DNA of 40,581 nt from Lachnospiraceae bacterium (GTDB lineage: Bacteria; Bacillota; Clostridia; Lachnospirales; Lachnospiraceae), in contig JAFUGT010000052.1 of the NCBI GenBank assembly GCA_017469275.1, forward strand, positions 1-40,581, given 5' to 3'. How positions within the stretch are numbered: the first letter of the stretch is position 1; every line of letters starts with the position of its first letter. The notes below the pieces were generated by a model, which saw nothing but the letters and a program-made list of their open reading frames with translations, searched no databases and was not told the DNA's origin. Position numbers and translations under genes: made by a program. Below, piece after piece: positions 16,323 through 25,700 of the stretch.

Positions 16323-17318
16323 TTACTTCGTCTTCTTACTAACCGTTTTCCACTTACTATACTTTGTACTTACCTCTGTTGCGCCCGGAGCATCGCTCGC
16401 CCCACTTGCAGTTGCTATAGTGGTACCATCTGCGCTACTGTCCGAACCGGAAGAGTTATTAGTTTCTATATATGCCCTTATCCGAACATAATATTTCTTT
16501 TTTGATTTCAGAGATTTATTATTGCACTTCTTTATGACCAGCTTCTTTTTACTGCTTGCCAATGTATATGTCTTTGCGCCGCTAAATGATTTCTTATTGG
16601 ATATCTGCACCTGATAACCGGATATCCCCGACTTTTTCGCCCACTTAAGGGTAAGTTTTTTCTTACCCGCTGTCAGCTTAACATTTGCCACCTTACTTGC
16701 CAACGGGTCGGAAGTAATCTCTACTCCTGAAAGACTCTTTGTCACCGCCGACTTAGACAGGGCTATCTGATATGTGGTCTTGCCTGTTGCGGGTTCTCCT
16801 ACAGCACTCGCCTTTGCATATCCGAAAAGCTGCACCCAGTATAGCGTATTCTTATACTCAAAACATCCCACACCTATTGACTTATAATCCTTATTAAGAA
16901 GGTTGGTTCTGTGACCGGATGAAGCCAGCCAGTCTGCAACCACCTCTTTCGGAGTCTCCTGCCCCGCTGCAAGATTCTCCGCATATATCTTATCATCCAT
17001 GGCAAAGCAATTCTGTCCATTCGGTCTTATATGGTCAAAATTAATTGCACATTCAGCCGCCCTGCACATGGCATCCTCTAAGAGTTCCTTATCCATGGTA
17101 AGCTCATTTTTCCCTTGCTTTACTCTTGCGGCATTGGACTTCTCAAGTACCTGAAAGGCATAATCATATCGGCTTACTCCCGTAATCTCCTTCGTAGTTG
17201 CCGCATAAGCTCTTGTTCCCGCAATACCCATAAGTATGTTAAGTACCAAAAAACCTAAGATAAAATGAGCCCATAAAATGTTTTTTCTTGTGTAATACCC
17301 CGTTACATGTTCTGCCAA
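16323..17318 (-). CDS. Secreted CAP (SCP/PR1-like) domain protein with Fn3-like tail
   Basis: The 331-residue protein has an N-terminal hydrophobic segment (about 14-40, ending GTRAYAA) that works as signal peptide or anchor. The CAP domain (about 50-175) shows the family's cavity residues: FDHIRPNG (His), YAENLAAG (Glu), SSGHRTNLLN (His), and KSIGVGCFEYKNTLYWVQLF at its end. A Fn3-like domain (LKWAKKSGISGYQVQISNKK) and a Ser/Thr-rich spacer follow, ending in WKTVSKKTK. Bacterial CAP proteins are secreted and often bind lipids or act at the envelope; enzyme activity is not certain. The start is TTG, not ATG: GGAGGG lies seven bases upstream and no in-frame ATG is near. It lies 120 bases upstream of the cellulase start on the same strand. 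Confidence 0.85.
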   Translation of the reverse strand: MAEHVTGYYTRKNILWAHFILGFLVLNILMGIAGTRAYAATTKEITGVSRYDYAFQVLEKSNAARVKQGKNELTMDKELLEDAMCRAAECAINFDHIRPNGQNCFAMDDKIYAENLAAGQETPKEVVADWLASSGHRTNLLNKDYKSIGVGCFEYKNTLYWVQLFGYAKASAVGEPATGKTTYQIALSKSAVTKSLSGVEITSDPLASKVANVKLTAGKKKLTLKWAKKSGISGYQVQISNKKSFSGAKTYTLASSKKKLVIKKCNNKSLKSKKKYYVRIRAYIETNNSSGSDSSADGTTIATASGASDAPGATEVSTKYSKWKTVSKKTK

Positions 17319-17395
17319 AATAATCCCTCCATCCTAAGTAACAACACGCTGTGATAAATCAAGAAAACCTGAATAATGTAAGAGATAATATGGAT

Positions 17396-17992
17396 TTAAT
17401 TAGATTCTATTATCCTTATAAGTTTCTGTATCTTTACATCAAAATCTCTTTCGCAGCCAATCCGGACATAATTGGCGTGCTGCTTCCATATGTTCCCTAT
17501 CTTATCATCAATTTCTTTCGCCTCAGGAACAGCCTCTAGTCTAAATTCGCTGTTTTCATAAAGCTCCGGCATCTCGGATGCCACAGACAACATATGTATG
17601 ATCAGATCATAATTGCCATATAACTGCTGTCTGTCAAGTCCCATTTCCTCTTCAATTAACTTCTGTTCTTCGGAATTCAGATAAATAAAATGGTCAAGAA
17701 TCCCTCTGTCATATATGATGAGAACCTCCTGCCCGTCATCTACAGAGCATGCCGCATCCATTATGACCTGCTCCTTTTTGCGCTGCAGATCTATGATTGC
17801 TCTCTGAAATGGGAGCTTGCCATACTTTGCCAAAGTTATACCCATCCTCATTATTTCAGTGGGTACTTCACCGGCAAATATAACCCGACCTTTCTTTTGT
17901 TCAAAATATGTTCTTATACTTTCTATTGCAGTTGTCTTTCCTGCACAGGGACCACCGGTTATGACAACTCTTTTAACATTTGGGGAAACCAT
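17396..17992 (-). CDS. P-loop ATP-binding protein, AAA_28-type
   Basis: The 198-residue soluble protein opens with a strand and Walker A, VVITGGPCAGKTTAIESI (residues 9-26), and has a Walker B-like LIIYDRGILDHF near 92. A further Asp/Arg-containing helix follows. This arrangement fits the AAA_28 group (PF13521), which is related to nucleoside/nicotinamide-riboside kinases and thymidylate-kinase-like proteins. The CxGKT form of the loop is common in that group. The substrate is not known. The downstream CAP gene starts 77 bases after its stop; the U32-like gene ends 63 bases upstream. Confidence 0.75.
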   Translation of the reverse strand: MVSPNVKRVVITGGPCAGKTTAIESIRTYFEQKKGRVIFAGEVPTEIMRMGITLAKYGKLPFQRAIIDLQRKKEQVIMDAACSVDDGQEVLIIYDRGILDHFIYLNSEEQKLIEEEMGLDRQQLYGNYDLIIHMLSVASEMPELYENSEFRLEAVPEAKEIDDKIGNIWKQHANYVRIGCERDFDVKIQKLIRIIESN

Positions 17993-18055
17993 ATATCACC
18001 CTCCGCAACCTTACATATCATGTCGACTATCGTCTCCGTGTTAACATCTTCCTTC

Positions 18056-19108
18056 CTATTTCATATTTAACTTTTTCCAGTATCCTTCGCAAAAGCCGCA
18101 ATCCTCACATCGGTAATCGCACTGCTTATTGTTAAGCAGATTATCAAAAAATCCCATTTCTTCAAGTTCTTCTGTATAAATGAGCACATCATTGTTAGAT
18201 ATATTCTGCGGCAGCATAAACAGTTCCGGAATGCTTCCGGTATATTCCATATCCATATACGCTTTCAAAGTTCTTAACAGATACTCATGAGTGTTTGTAC
18301 GACCTGTAATCTTGAAATTATGTATTCCCGTATGTTCTTTATAATACTTAAGATATTGCGGAAGAATATAAGGTATCTTCAGCCAGCAGATAGGATACTC
18401 CTGTCTGGCTCTCTGACATCTCTCAAAGGGCCAGTTATTGAATAATTTATCCTTATTACCACCCATAGATGAATGTGTGTAACATGAAGATCTCAAGATA
18501 CTGCTGCAGGGCGCATCACCATACAGACATATCTCATTGGCAAGAAGCTCTATCTCAATATTGTATTTATTTGCCTCCTCCTGCATCGCCTTAAGAAGTG
18601 GAATATTCCTGTTTGCGTAAATGTCAGCACATATCTTATTCACATGTCCGTTTGCATAATGCTTTATAGCACTTGGCTTGTTAATTCCCTGTATTGTTGA
18701 TATTTTAATCTTTAAGTCTGTACATTCCGAAATCATCTCAACAAGTAAGGGATTGGCAACGATGACACTGTTAACACCGACACTTTCAAGGTACTTGAAC
18801 ACATCAGTAATCTCATCTTTCCTGCCCGCATACTCATCTATAGAACGGTTAAATGATGCATTGGCTGTATAATTAATGCCTATGCCATTATTATCTGCAA
18901 TCTTAATATACTCTTCAAAATTTGCCCTATCTGAATTTGACAACCTGAAATCCGGTCTTGCCGAAGGCATATCAATATACTCAGTGCGAAGACTTCCGTA
19001 AACCTCCGTCACCTTTATTTCTTCCGACCTTTCATTCATCTCAATAATAGAATGTAGCACAGAGATATCAAAGTCTGTCCCAACATTTAATTCAATAATC
19101 GAATCCAT
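18056..19108 (-). CDS. U32 peptidase-like protein with C-terminal cysteine cluster
   Basis: The 350-residue protein has no signal peptide. Its central part (ADIYANRNIPLLKAM, then IELLANEICLYGDAPCSSIL) matches the U32 pattern in which a strand ending in Asn-Glu-x-Cys is followed by further cysteines, and FKITGRT recalls the family's KIEGR block. Additional cysteines occur at FERCQRARQEYPICW and in the tail CDYRCEDCGFC. U32-like proteins such as UbiU/V and TrhP carry Fe-S clusters and act in hydroxylation or RNA modification rather than simple proteolysis, so a metal-cluster enzyme is plausible here. The ATG at 19108 is preferred over the one two codons earlier, because AGGAG lies seven bases before it. 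It follows an HPr-kinase-like gene after 180 bases. Confidence 0.7.
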   Translation of the reverse strand: MDSIIELNVGTDFDISVLHSIIEMNERSEEIKVTEVYGSLRTEYIDMPSARPDFRLSNSDRANFEEYIKIADNNGIGINYTANASFNRSIDEYAGRKDEITDVFKYLESVGVNSVIVANPLLVEMISECTDLKIKISTIQGINKPSAIKHYANGHVNKICADIYANRNIPLLKAMQEEANKYNIEIELLANEICLYGDAPCSSILRSSCYTHSSMGGNKDKLFNNWPFERCQRARQEYPICWLKIPYILPQYLKYYKEHTGIHNFKITGRTNTHEYLLRTLKAYMDMEYTGSIPELFMLPQNISNNDVLIYTEELEEMGFFDNLLNNKQCDYRCEDCGFCEGYWKKLNMK

Positions 19109-19219
19109 TCCCATACTCCTATTCTGTTATTTATGTCTGGAAAATCCTGCCACAAAATGGAATATCACATACATTTCATACGTGCAAATCCGTATCATTC
19201 TCCACCATATATGTAATTA

Positions 19220-19243
19220 TGGGACAAAAGATATTTTGCCCCA
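19220..19243 (-). terminator. Hairpin between the HPrK-like and U32-like genes
   Basis: TGGGGCAAAA and TTTTGTCCCA (minus strand) pair over ten bases with one G-U around a TATC loop, 45 bases after the HPrK-like stop. No long T-run follows, so it may be an attenuating or stabilising hairpin rather than a full terminator. Confidence 0.4.
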
Positions 19244-19287
19244 AACTAACGCCTGCGCAAAGTACGTTTTACTTTATGACCTTGCCA

Positions 19288-20391
19288 TTATAGTAATAAA
19301 TCATATATGATTTTTTCAAAATTATCCCTATAATTGAAATCCGTGTGCAATCTGACATATCTTACACCATCAATGCTACAATTATTCCTGCACTCTTTTC
19401 TGTCTGCATCGCATGACAAAAGAGGCAATAACCAGTCTGTATTATAATCTCGGTTGCTTATGGTGTTGATACTTTTAATCTCGTCATTATCTAAATCTAC
19501 AATCTCATACCCTTTGTAGTCTCCATCAATCTCAGGAACTATAACACAGTCTATCGGCTCAAGTTTGTTCCCGGATTCACTGTGAAGCCTTAGTGTATCA
19601 AGGCTGACCCTGACACTCTCATCTTCTCCTGCCAGATATAGCTCCTTTGGAGATGGATTCTCCTCAGTGCAAAACTCACTAAAGTATTCTCTGAAAGCAT
19701 AGAGGGTACCTTTTCTTATTGTTATATAATTTTTTGAGCCTGTATTGATGATTCTCGATGTCTCTATTATATATGATATATCTTCAGAAATCAACGCACC
19801 GCCATTCAGCCCAAACAGCAGTCCAAATGTGGTCTTTCCGTGTCCACTCTCAGCGGCAATTATAATATTCTTACCTTTATAATTGACAGATGTACCATGC
19901 ATAAGGTGTATATCCCCTGATAATACAAACGGTGTAGTTCCCAAATGCTTTATAAGTCCATGCAGTTCGCCACTCATGGCATCTGCTGACACAATCAGTT
20001 TATTAGAACCTATATTGGTAATCATAAGCGCCTTTTTCCGCCAATCAATAAGCGCATACTCTCCATCCACCTCATAGACATCAATCCCCGGACATGGCAT
20101 TCTCCGATTAAACACCTCTTTTTCCGACTTTGTCAGATTTTCAACCATATACTTACGAAGCTCACCGCTTAACTTTTCATCAATATCAACTATAATCTCG
20201 AATTTGTCCTTACAGTCTTCGTAAGTTTCCTTACCGAATACATCAGAAAGCACAAGGAGTTCATCCACTATAGATTCCGCCTCTTTAGACAAAGTCTTTA
20301 CCTTAACCCCTGTGTGTCCGGTTGATATGCACACCCGCTCGTTAACATTTTCATATTTTTCTGCCAGTTTATTATATAACTTATTTATCAT
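19288..20391 (-). CDS. HPr kinase-like (HprK-fold) protein
   Basis: The 367-residue soluble protein has a central HprK-type P-loop, KNIIIAAESGHGKTTFGLLF (about residues 174-193), preceded by LMHGTSVNYKG and followed by GGALISEDISYI. In HPr kinases the corresponding region carries His and a Ser-Asp-Asp-type metal site; here it is SED. The first 140 residues have no clear family. It is not the canonical HprK/P, because the N-terminal DRTGG-like domain and the capsule K-loop signature are not seen. HprK-fold kinases of this type occur beside peptide-modification genes, including lasso peptide kinases, but no precursor peptide is visible. It overlaps the upstream acidic-protein gene by 11 bases. 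Cysteines cluster at DADRKECRNNCSIDG near the C-terminus. Confidence 0.7.
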   Translation of the reverse strand: MINKLYNKLAEKYENVNERVCISTGHTGVKVKTLSKEAESIVDELLVLSDVFGKETYEDCKDKFEIIVDIDEKLSGELRKYMVENLTKSEKEVFNRRMPCPGIDVYEVDGEYALIDWRKKALMITNIGSNKLIVSADAMSGELHGLIKHLGTTPFVLSGDIHLMHGTSVNYKGKNIIIAAESGHGKTTFGLLFGLNGGALISEDISYIIETSRIINTGSKNYITIRKGTLYAFREYFSEFCTEENPSPKELYLAGEDESVRVSLDTLRLHSESGNKLEPIDCVIVPEIDGDYKGYEIVDLDNDEIKSINTISNRDYNTDWLLPLLSCDADRKECRNNCSIDGVRYVRLHTDFNYRDNFEKIIYDLLL

Positions 20392-21061
20392 TCTCTACCC
20401 CATTTTCCCCCTGCATCTGTAATTGTTCCTGTTCTTCTTCCTGCAAACCTTCCGATTCTAACTTTCTGCTTTCCACATTTACCTCTACGGTAATTTCCTT
20501 GCCGCAATTGTCACACACATAAGTATATATTATCTTTCCGTTGTTTTCTTCGCTTGTATTACTCAGTCTGAAACTATGAACGGTTTCTTCTGCATTTTCA
20601 CCTTCTGCTCCGGACTCAGAATTATTGTCACCGTCAGTATAATCGTCATCCGAAGATTCCATACTCTCATTACTGCCTCGCATATTAGCGGCTTCACCAT
20701 TCCTTATCGCCAGTGATTTCTGATAAGAACCTGTGATAATAGCTGCCCCCGTGGCAAGCATCACAAAAGACCTTACTATAGCAGACACTGCATTAGCAGC
20801 CGCAGATGCGGCACCGGATACACCTGATGCACCTGAAGATGAGGAATCACTATTTTTGCGATCATCGCCCTCTTCTTCATCTGTCAATGAGGATTCCGTC
20901 CCGTTAATATCGGGATAATCCAGGGAATGCTCGTATTCACCGTTATAATCGTCTGCCGCATCTAATAAGTCCAATGCGGTATATAAAGAAGTATTATAAT
21001 CATCACAGTCTATATCTATATAATCCCATTCCGGATGATCTTCGTAATCCCGCGGCATCAT
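20381..21061 (-). CDS. Acidic protein with Ala/Gly/Ser-rich hydrophobic core
   Basis: The 226-residue protein is not recognised. It starts with an Asp/Glu/Tyr-rich region (MMPRDYEDHPEWDYIDID). A Ser/Ala/Gly stretch leads into a hydrophobic helix (about residues 78-115: GVSGAASAAANAVSAIVRS, then FVMLATGAAIITGSY). A second acidic, Ser/Asn-rich stretch follows, then a short beta element YTYVCDNCGKEITVEVNV containing one CxxC. A single CxxC is not enough for a zinc ribbon unless the protein dimerises. No signal peptide is present; it may be a single-pass membrane protein. GGAGG precedes the ATG by eight bases. Its end overlaps the HPrK-like gene, and its start is 26 bases after the MscS stop, so all three are in one operon. 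Confidence 0.65.
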   Translation of the reverse strand: MMPRDYEDHPEWDYIDIDCDDYNTSLYTALDLLDAADDYNGEYEHSLDYPDINGTESSLTDEEEGDDRKNSDSSSSGASGVSGAASAAANAVSAIVRSFVMLATGAAIITGSYQKSLAIRNGEAANMRGSNESMESSDDDYTDGDNNSESGAEGENAEETVHSFRLSNTSEENNGKIIYTYVCDNCGKEITVEVNVESRKLESEGLQEEEQEQLQMQGENGVENDK

Positions 21062-21087
21062 AGAGCTTCCCTCCCTTCATTTTATAT

Positions 21088-22203
21088 CTAATCTGTATGC
21101 TTGATATAATTATTCCATCCAAAACTGATGTTATATTCATCAAAGAGCAGCTTTAACTCTCTAAATAATTTTCTCTTAACTCTCGGTCTTGCCGCCTCAT
21201 TACATCCGGCAATTATTCTTATGGTAAGTCCATTACCGTCTATATTAGTTACTCCAAGATATGTAGGTCCATCTATTATATCCGGAATCTTCTCTTTCAT
21301 GGCGGGAAGCGCATCCTTGATGATCTTCTCTGCACGTATCAGGTCAACATCATAATCAAGTACAAGATGCAGGGCAAGCATGGTCTTCTTCTCTGTCATG
21401 TTGATAAGGGTTCCGATTGATGAGTTACGTATGATCTTAATATTCTGACTCTTATCCTCAATTTTGGTAGATCTGATTCCGATGGCGATAACCTTTCCGT
21501 AGAAATTATCAACGGTTATGATATCTCCCACATCATACAGATGTTCAATAAGGATAAAGAATCCTGCCACAATATCCGCAACAATACTCTCTGCACCGAG
21601 ACCCACTATCATAGTAAGTATTCCAACACCGGCAAGAAGCTCTGTGGTATTCATTCCCAGTGTACGTAATATCATGAAAAACAGTACAAGGACAGCAGTA
21701 TATCTCACCGCACTCTGGAAAAGACCTATTATCGCAGTTCCCGTCTTCTTCGTAAGCTCCGGAGTTGCTATTATCTTGTCAAATATCCATGTAAGCACTT
21801 CTCGTACAGTAAGAACCATTATCACAAGACTAAGTATCCTGTAGAAACGAATCGGTTCAAAGTCTCCATCTTTAGAGAACAGATAAAGACTTCTGAAAAA
21901 CTCATTGTCTGCCCCAAGCAGCTTCTTACCAAAGATAAGCAACACATAATAAACTATAACCACCAAAACTACAGCAATCTTAATTGCCATCAGCATAGGA
22001 TCGCTTATTCCTTTATTTTCCTTGTCATCATTTTTCTTATCCGATTTCTTGTTCTTCGAACCCTTGTCATCCGGTTTCCTGTTGTCAGGTTTCTTACCCT
22101 CCGGTTTTTTACCGTCTTCAGGCTTCTTATCGTCCTCATCTCCCGCATCATCAAGAGAGTGAAACAATTCACCGTCGACATCATATAATTCGTAATCGTC
22201 CAT
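21088..22203 (-). CDS. MscS-family mechanosensitive channel with charged N-terminal extension
   Basis: The protein has 371 residues. The first 68 are a hydrophilic Lys/Asp/Pro-rich extension with repeats of KKPEGKKPDNRKPDDK type. Three to four membrane helices follow (about 70-95, 120-140 and 160-205). The pore helix and exit (ELLAGVGILTMIVGLGAESI) are typical of MscS TM3, and the beta domain (VGDIITVDNFYGKVIAIGIR, then IRNSSIGTLINMT) and C-terminal alpha/beta domain complete the family. The product releases solutes from the cytoplasm under osmotic downshock. The charged N-terminus is not part of the canonical channel and may interact with the acidic protein encoded next. It lies 52 bases after the dCMP deaminase gene. 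Confidence 0.9.
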   Translation of the reverse strand: MDDYELYDVDGELFHSLDDAGDEDDKKPEDGKKPEGKKPDNRKPDDKGSKNKKSDKKNDDKENKGISDPMLMAIKIAVVLVVIVYYVLLIFGKKLLGADNEFFRSLYLFSKDGDFEPIRFYRILSLVIMVLTVREVLTWIFDKIIATPELTKKTGTAIIGLFQSAVRYTAVLVLFFMILRTLGMNTTELLAGVGILTMIVGLGAESIVADIVAGFFILIEHLYDVGDIITVDNFYGKVIAIGIRSTKIEDKSQNIKIIRNSSIGTLINMTEKKTMLALHLVLDYDVDLIRAEKIIKDALPAMKEKIPDIIDGPTYLGVTNIDGNGLTIRIIAGCNEAARPRVKRKLFRELKLLFDEYNISFGWNNYIKHTD

Positions 22204-22255
22204 ATTCGTCTCCTTTTGTTATTGTTCTTTATTAGGTGGTTGCTATAAGCAATCC

Positions 22256-22738
22256 CTATATCTTCATGATAAGCTCCTTATCTCCCTCCTCATATTTTCG
22301 ATATATTACACCGGCAGAATCAAGCATTCTCATGGAAGCAATAACAAATCCTTCCTTAGCATACTTGTTCTCCAGATAAATAACCTCAGAAATCCCTACC
22401 TGAATAATCGCTTTGGCACATTCATTGCAGGGAAAAAGCGTCGTATAAAGCCTTGCATTTTTCATATCTCTTCCGGTACCGTTAAGAATAGCATTTAATT
22501 CCGCATGAACACAGTACATATACTTTGTGCCAAGCTCAGACTCTGCCTCTCTGTCCCATGGATATTCATCATCGGAACACCCTCTCGGGAAACCGTTATA
22601 TCCTGTTGAAATGATCCTGTTATCCACTCCTACAAGGCAAGCCCCCACGCAGGTATTCGGATCTTTACTCCTCTCAGCAGAGATACGCGCAACGCTCATA
22701 AAATACTGATCCCAATTAAGATAATCCTCTCTTTTCAT
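22256..22738 (-). CDS. comEB: dCMP deaminase (ComE operon protein 2 type)
   Basis: The 160-residue cytoplasmic zinc enzyme has the deoxycytidylate deaminase motifs: CVHAELNAIL (His zinc ligand, catalytic Glu) near residue 77 and FPCNECAKAII (two Cys zinc ligands) near 105. GYNGFPRGCSDDEYPWDREA is the nucleotide-binding region typical of this family. It converts dCMP to dUMP for thymidylate synthesis. Length and motif order are normal. GGAAGGGAG precedes the ATG. It is the first gene in a minus-strand series with MscS, the acidic protein and the HPrK-like gene, whose products have no obvious metabolic link to it. Confidence 0.92.
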   Translation of the reverse strand: MKREDYLNWDQYFMSVARISAERSKDPNTCVGACLVGVDNRIISTGYNGFPRGCSDDEYPWDREAESELGTKYMYCVHAELNAILNGTGRDMKNARLYTTLFPCNECAKAIIQVGISEVIYLENKYAKEGFVIASMRMLDSAGVIYRKYEEGDKELIMKI

Positions 22739-22795
22739 ACGACTCCCTTCCTAACAACCGACCTATATATTACTCTGCTCAATCAAACAGAACAA

Positions 22796-25700
22796 TCACT
22801 CTACGACCTGTTTGCTGACATCCCCTATAGGTATCTCCAATGTGAAACTGTCTTTGCCGGCATCCATAGTTATTCTTAAACTATAATTTCCTTCTTTAAG
22901 CTCCTCAAACTGATATGTTCCAACACCGCCTGTAAATGGTGCTATACCTCTCTTACATTCCTCACCGTTCCTGTAAAGTATCAGATTCGCCATACCATCT
23001 ATGTCCTCATAACGGATATTGCCTGAAATATCATATACGGTATCGCCCTCTTCATTGACAGAGCTCTTAACAGTATATCCTATAGCATAAATCGAGAATT
23101 GATTCGTATAAATGTATACTTTCTTAGTAATCTTATCAACACGATATGTACCATCCTGTCTCGAATCACTCTCTGTAAGTCTTGTGGCAGATGAGCCGTG
23201 GTAACGATATGCGGCCAAACCTTCCTCGGATATATGATAGTAAGGTATACATATCTCAAGAATGTTAGTAGTTGTGTCCATAACCGTCTTGACAGAGTCC
23301 ACATCCTTTATCACCTTGATATCGAAGAAAGTGAGCATCCTACCTTCAGCTATATTCCTGATTGCCGTAATGCCATCTCCGCCTTCACTTCCCTCAGCCA
23401 CCTGTTCTACCGACATTGTGACATTAACGTCAGCAGACTCGCCTTCCTGTAAAGCTTTGGCTTCTTCATCCAATCCGTTAACACTTACTGACGGGGTTCC
23501 TTCCTTCACCTCCACCGATGAACTTGAAGTACCTTCCTTCTTCTCCTTGACAGTTACTTTGGCAGAACCGGTATAGGTGATATAATTGTCTGCCTCAACC
23601 TTAAAGTACACTGTAAGAGAACCTTCCTTAGTTATGGTAGGCGACTTCCTGCTGTCGTACTCACCTTTTTCCTTGCCGTATGTAATGGTGTAATCACTCT
23701 TAGGGTCAGTGACCTTGACTTCTATTCCATGCTCCTTCTCGTCATATTCAACACTCACATCTTTAGCCGTAACACTCATCTTCTTTTTGGCAATCTCCCA
23801 CTCACAAGAAGCGGTAGACTCGTCATCAGATAATTTGTAGTTGGCTGCTTTCTGACCTTCCACACCTGTAATCTTTGCAGTATATTTTCCGGCATTTTTC
23901 TTCTCATTATCCGAATATGTAAGTGTAAGAACATCATCATTTATCGTCTTTGCCTTAGCCGTAACGCTCTGCTTCTTTCCGTTGTAAGTCTTATCTGCAT
24001 CATCCCATGTAAATGTGAGCTTTTTGGGATTAACTTTCAACTTGCCGGAAACAAAAGTTATATCATAATTCTTAGCTGTTACGCCTTTAGGCGTAATTGA
24101 ATACGAGCTTCCCACATCTCCATATTGCTCATAATCGATATTATAAGAAAGCGTACCCTTCAGAACTTTCTTGGTCTCATCATTAACAAATCCCGAATAC
24201 TCAACTCCGTCATTATCAGGTTTATCGCCGTAGGTAATCGTAGCATCCTTGGCTGTCACTTTAAGGGGCACTTTGGTAATCTCTACCGTCTTGCTTCCCG
24301 ATATCGGGTCTATGGTATAACCCTTACATTGGACATAATAATATACCGTATATTTGCCTGCATCGGTAAATGTGAGCAGTTCTTTACTTCCGTCATCCTT
24401 GTAATTATCCTTACCAAGCTCTTTGGTACTATAATATACTGTCGCCTCCGGTGAATCACCATCGAATATTCCGATAAGCTCCCCTGATTCGCCTTCAAGC
24501 TCTTTAACTGTAATACCATGTGCCTTGCCGTCATATTTTCCCGAATAACCTGATACGGTTATTGACACTCCGCCCTTGGTGATGGTGTACTGTCCATCCT
24601 CTAAAGTGGCATCATAGTTAGGGTTCTCTTTCCAGCTTACCGTAATAGGGTAATCACCCGGCTCAGATTCTTTGGTTGCCGTTGTAGACAATGTAATTCC
24701 AAGATCATCATCTTCTACATAGCCGCCACCGATAGTATATGTTAATTCAGCTAACTCCTCATTATAAATGGTCGACTTATCATCTGCCATAATCGTAATG
24801 GCTGCAGGTTCAATAACAAAACTATTTTTTGCTTCACCTGCCGAATAATCGTCCGTTGCTGCAATGTTCGCCTTCACATACCAGGTTCCGGCATCCGTCG
24901 GAACAGTGTCAGAGTACTCTCCATTCTCTGAAGATGAATATGTATATGTGGCTGTGTCCGCTCCAAAATCGGCTGTCACCTTAGGCGCTTTTGCCTCTTC
25001 TCCGTATGTCCATCCATCAATATTAACCGTTACAATATTGGCATCCTCAGGAACAATCTTGAAGGTCAGCGTCTTTGCCGCATCCTCACTATCCGTCCAT
25101 TTATAATTAACCGCATCTTTAAGTGTAAGTACAACATCATAGCTTCCCACATCTGTTCCGCCATTATTAGTCGTAACGGTATATAAATCGCTCGCTTCCA
25201 CATCCGCTGTCTGAGCTTTACCTGTATAGTGTTTCTCGGTGATGGCAGGAGTCGTCACTTCCGCTTTGGAAATAACAAATGATGTCTTAACCTCACCTGC
25301 CGGATAGTTATCTGTTGCAGGAATGCTTGCCTTCACATACCAGGTTCCGGCATCTGCCGGAGCATCGGCTGAATACTCTCCATTCTCTGATGATGAATAT
25401 GTATATGTGGCAGTATCTGCGCCGAAATCGGCTGTTGCTGTCGGTGTCTTTGCTGCTTCTCCGTATGTCCAGCCTTCAATATCAACTGTTACGTTATTCG
25501 CTGTCGCAGTTACAATCTTAAATGTCAGTGTCTTTGCTGCTTCCTCGCTATCCGTCCATTTATAATTAACTGCATCTTTAAGTGTAAGTACAACATCATA
25601 GCTTCCCACATCTGTTCCGCCATTATTGGTCGTAACGGTATATAAGTCACTCGTCTCTACATCCGCTGTCTGTTTATCTCCTGTATAATTCTTATTCGCA

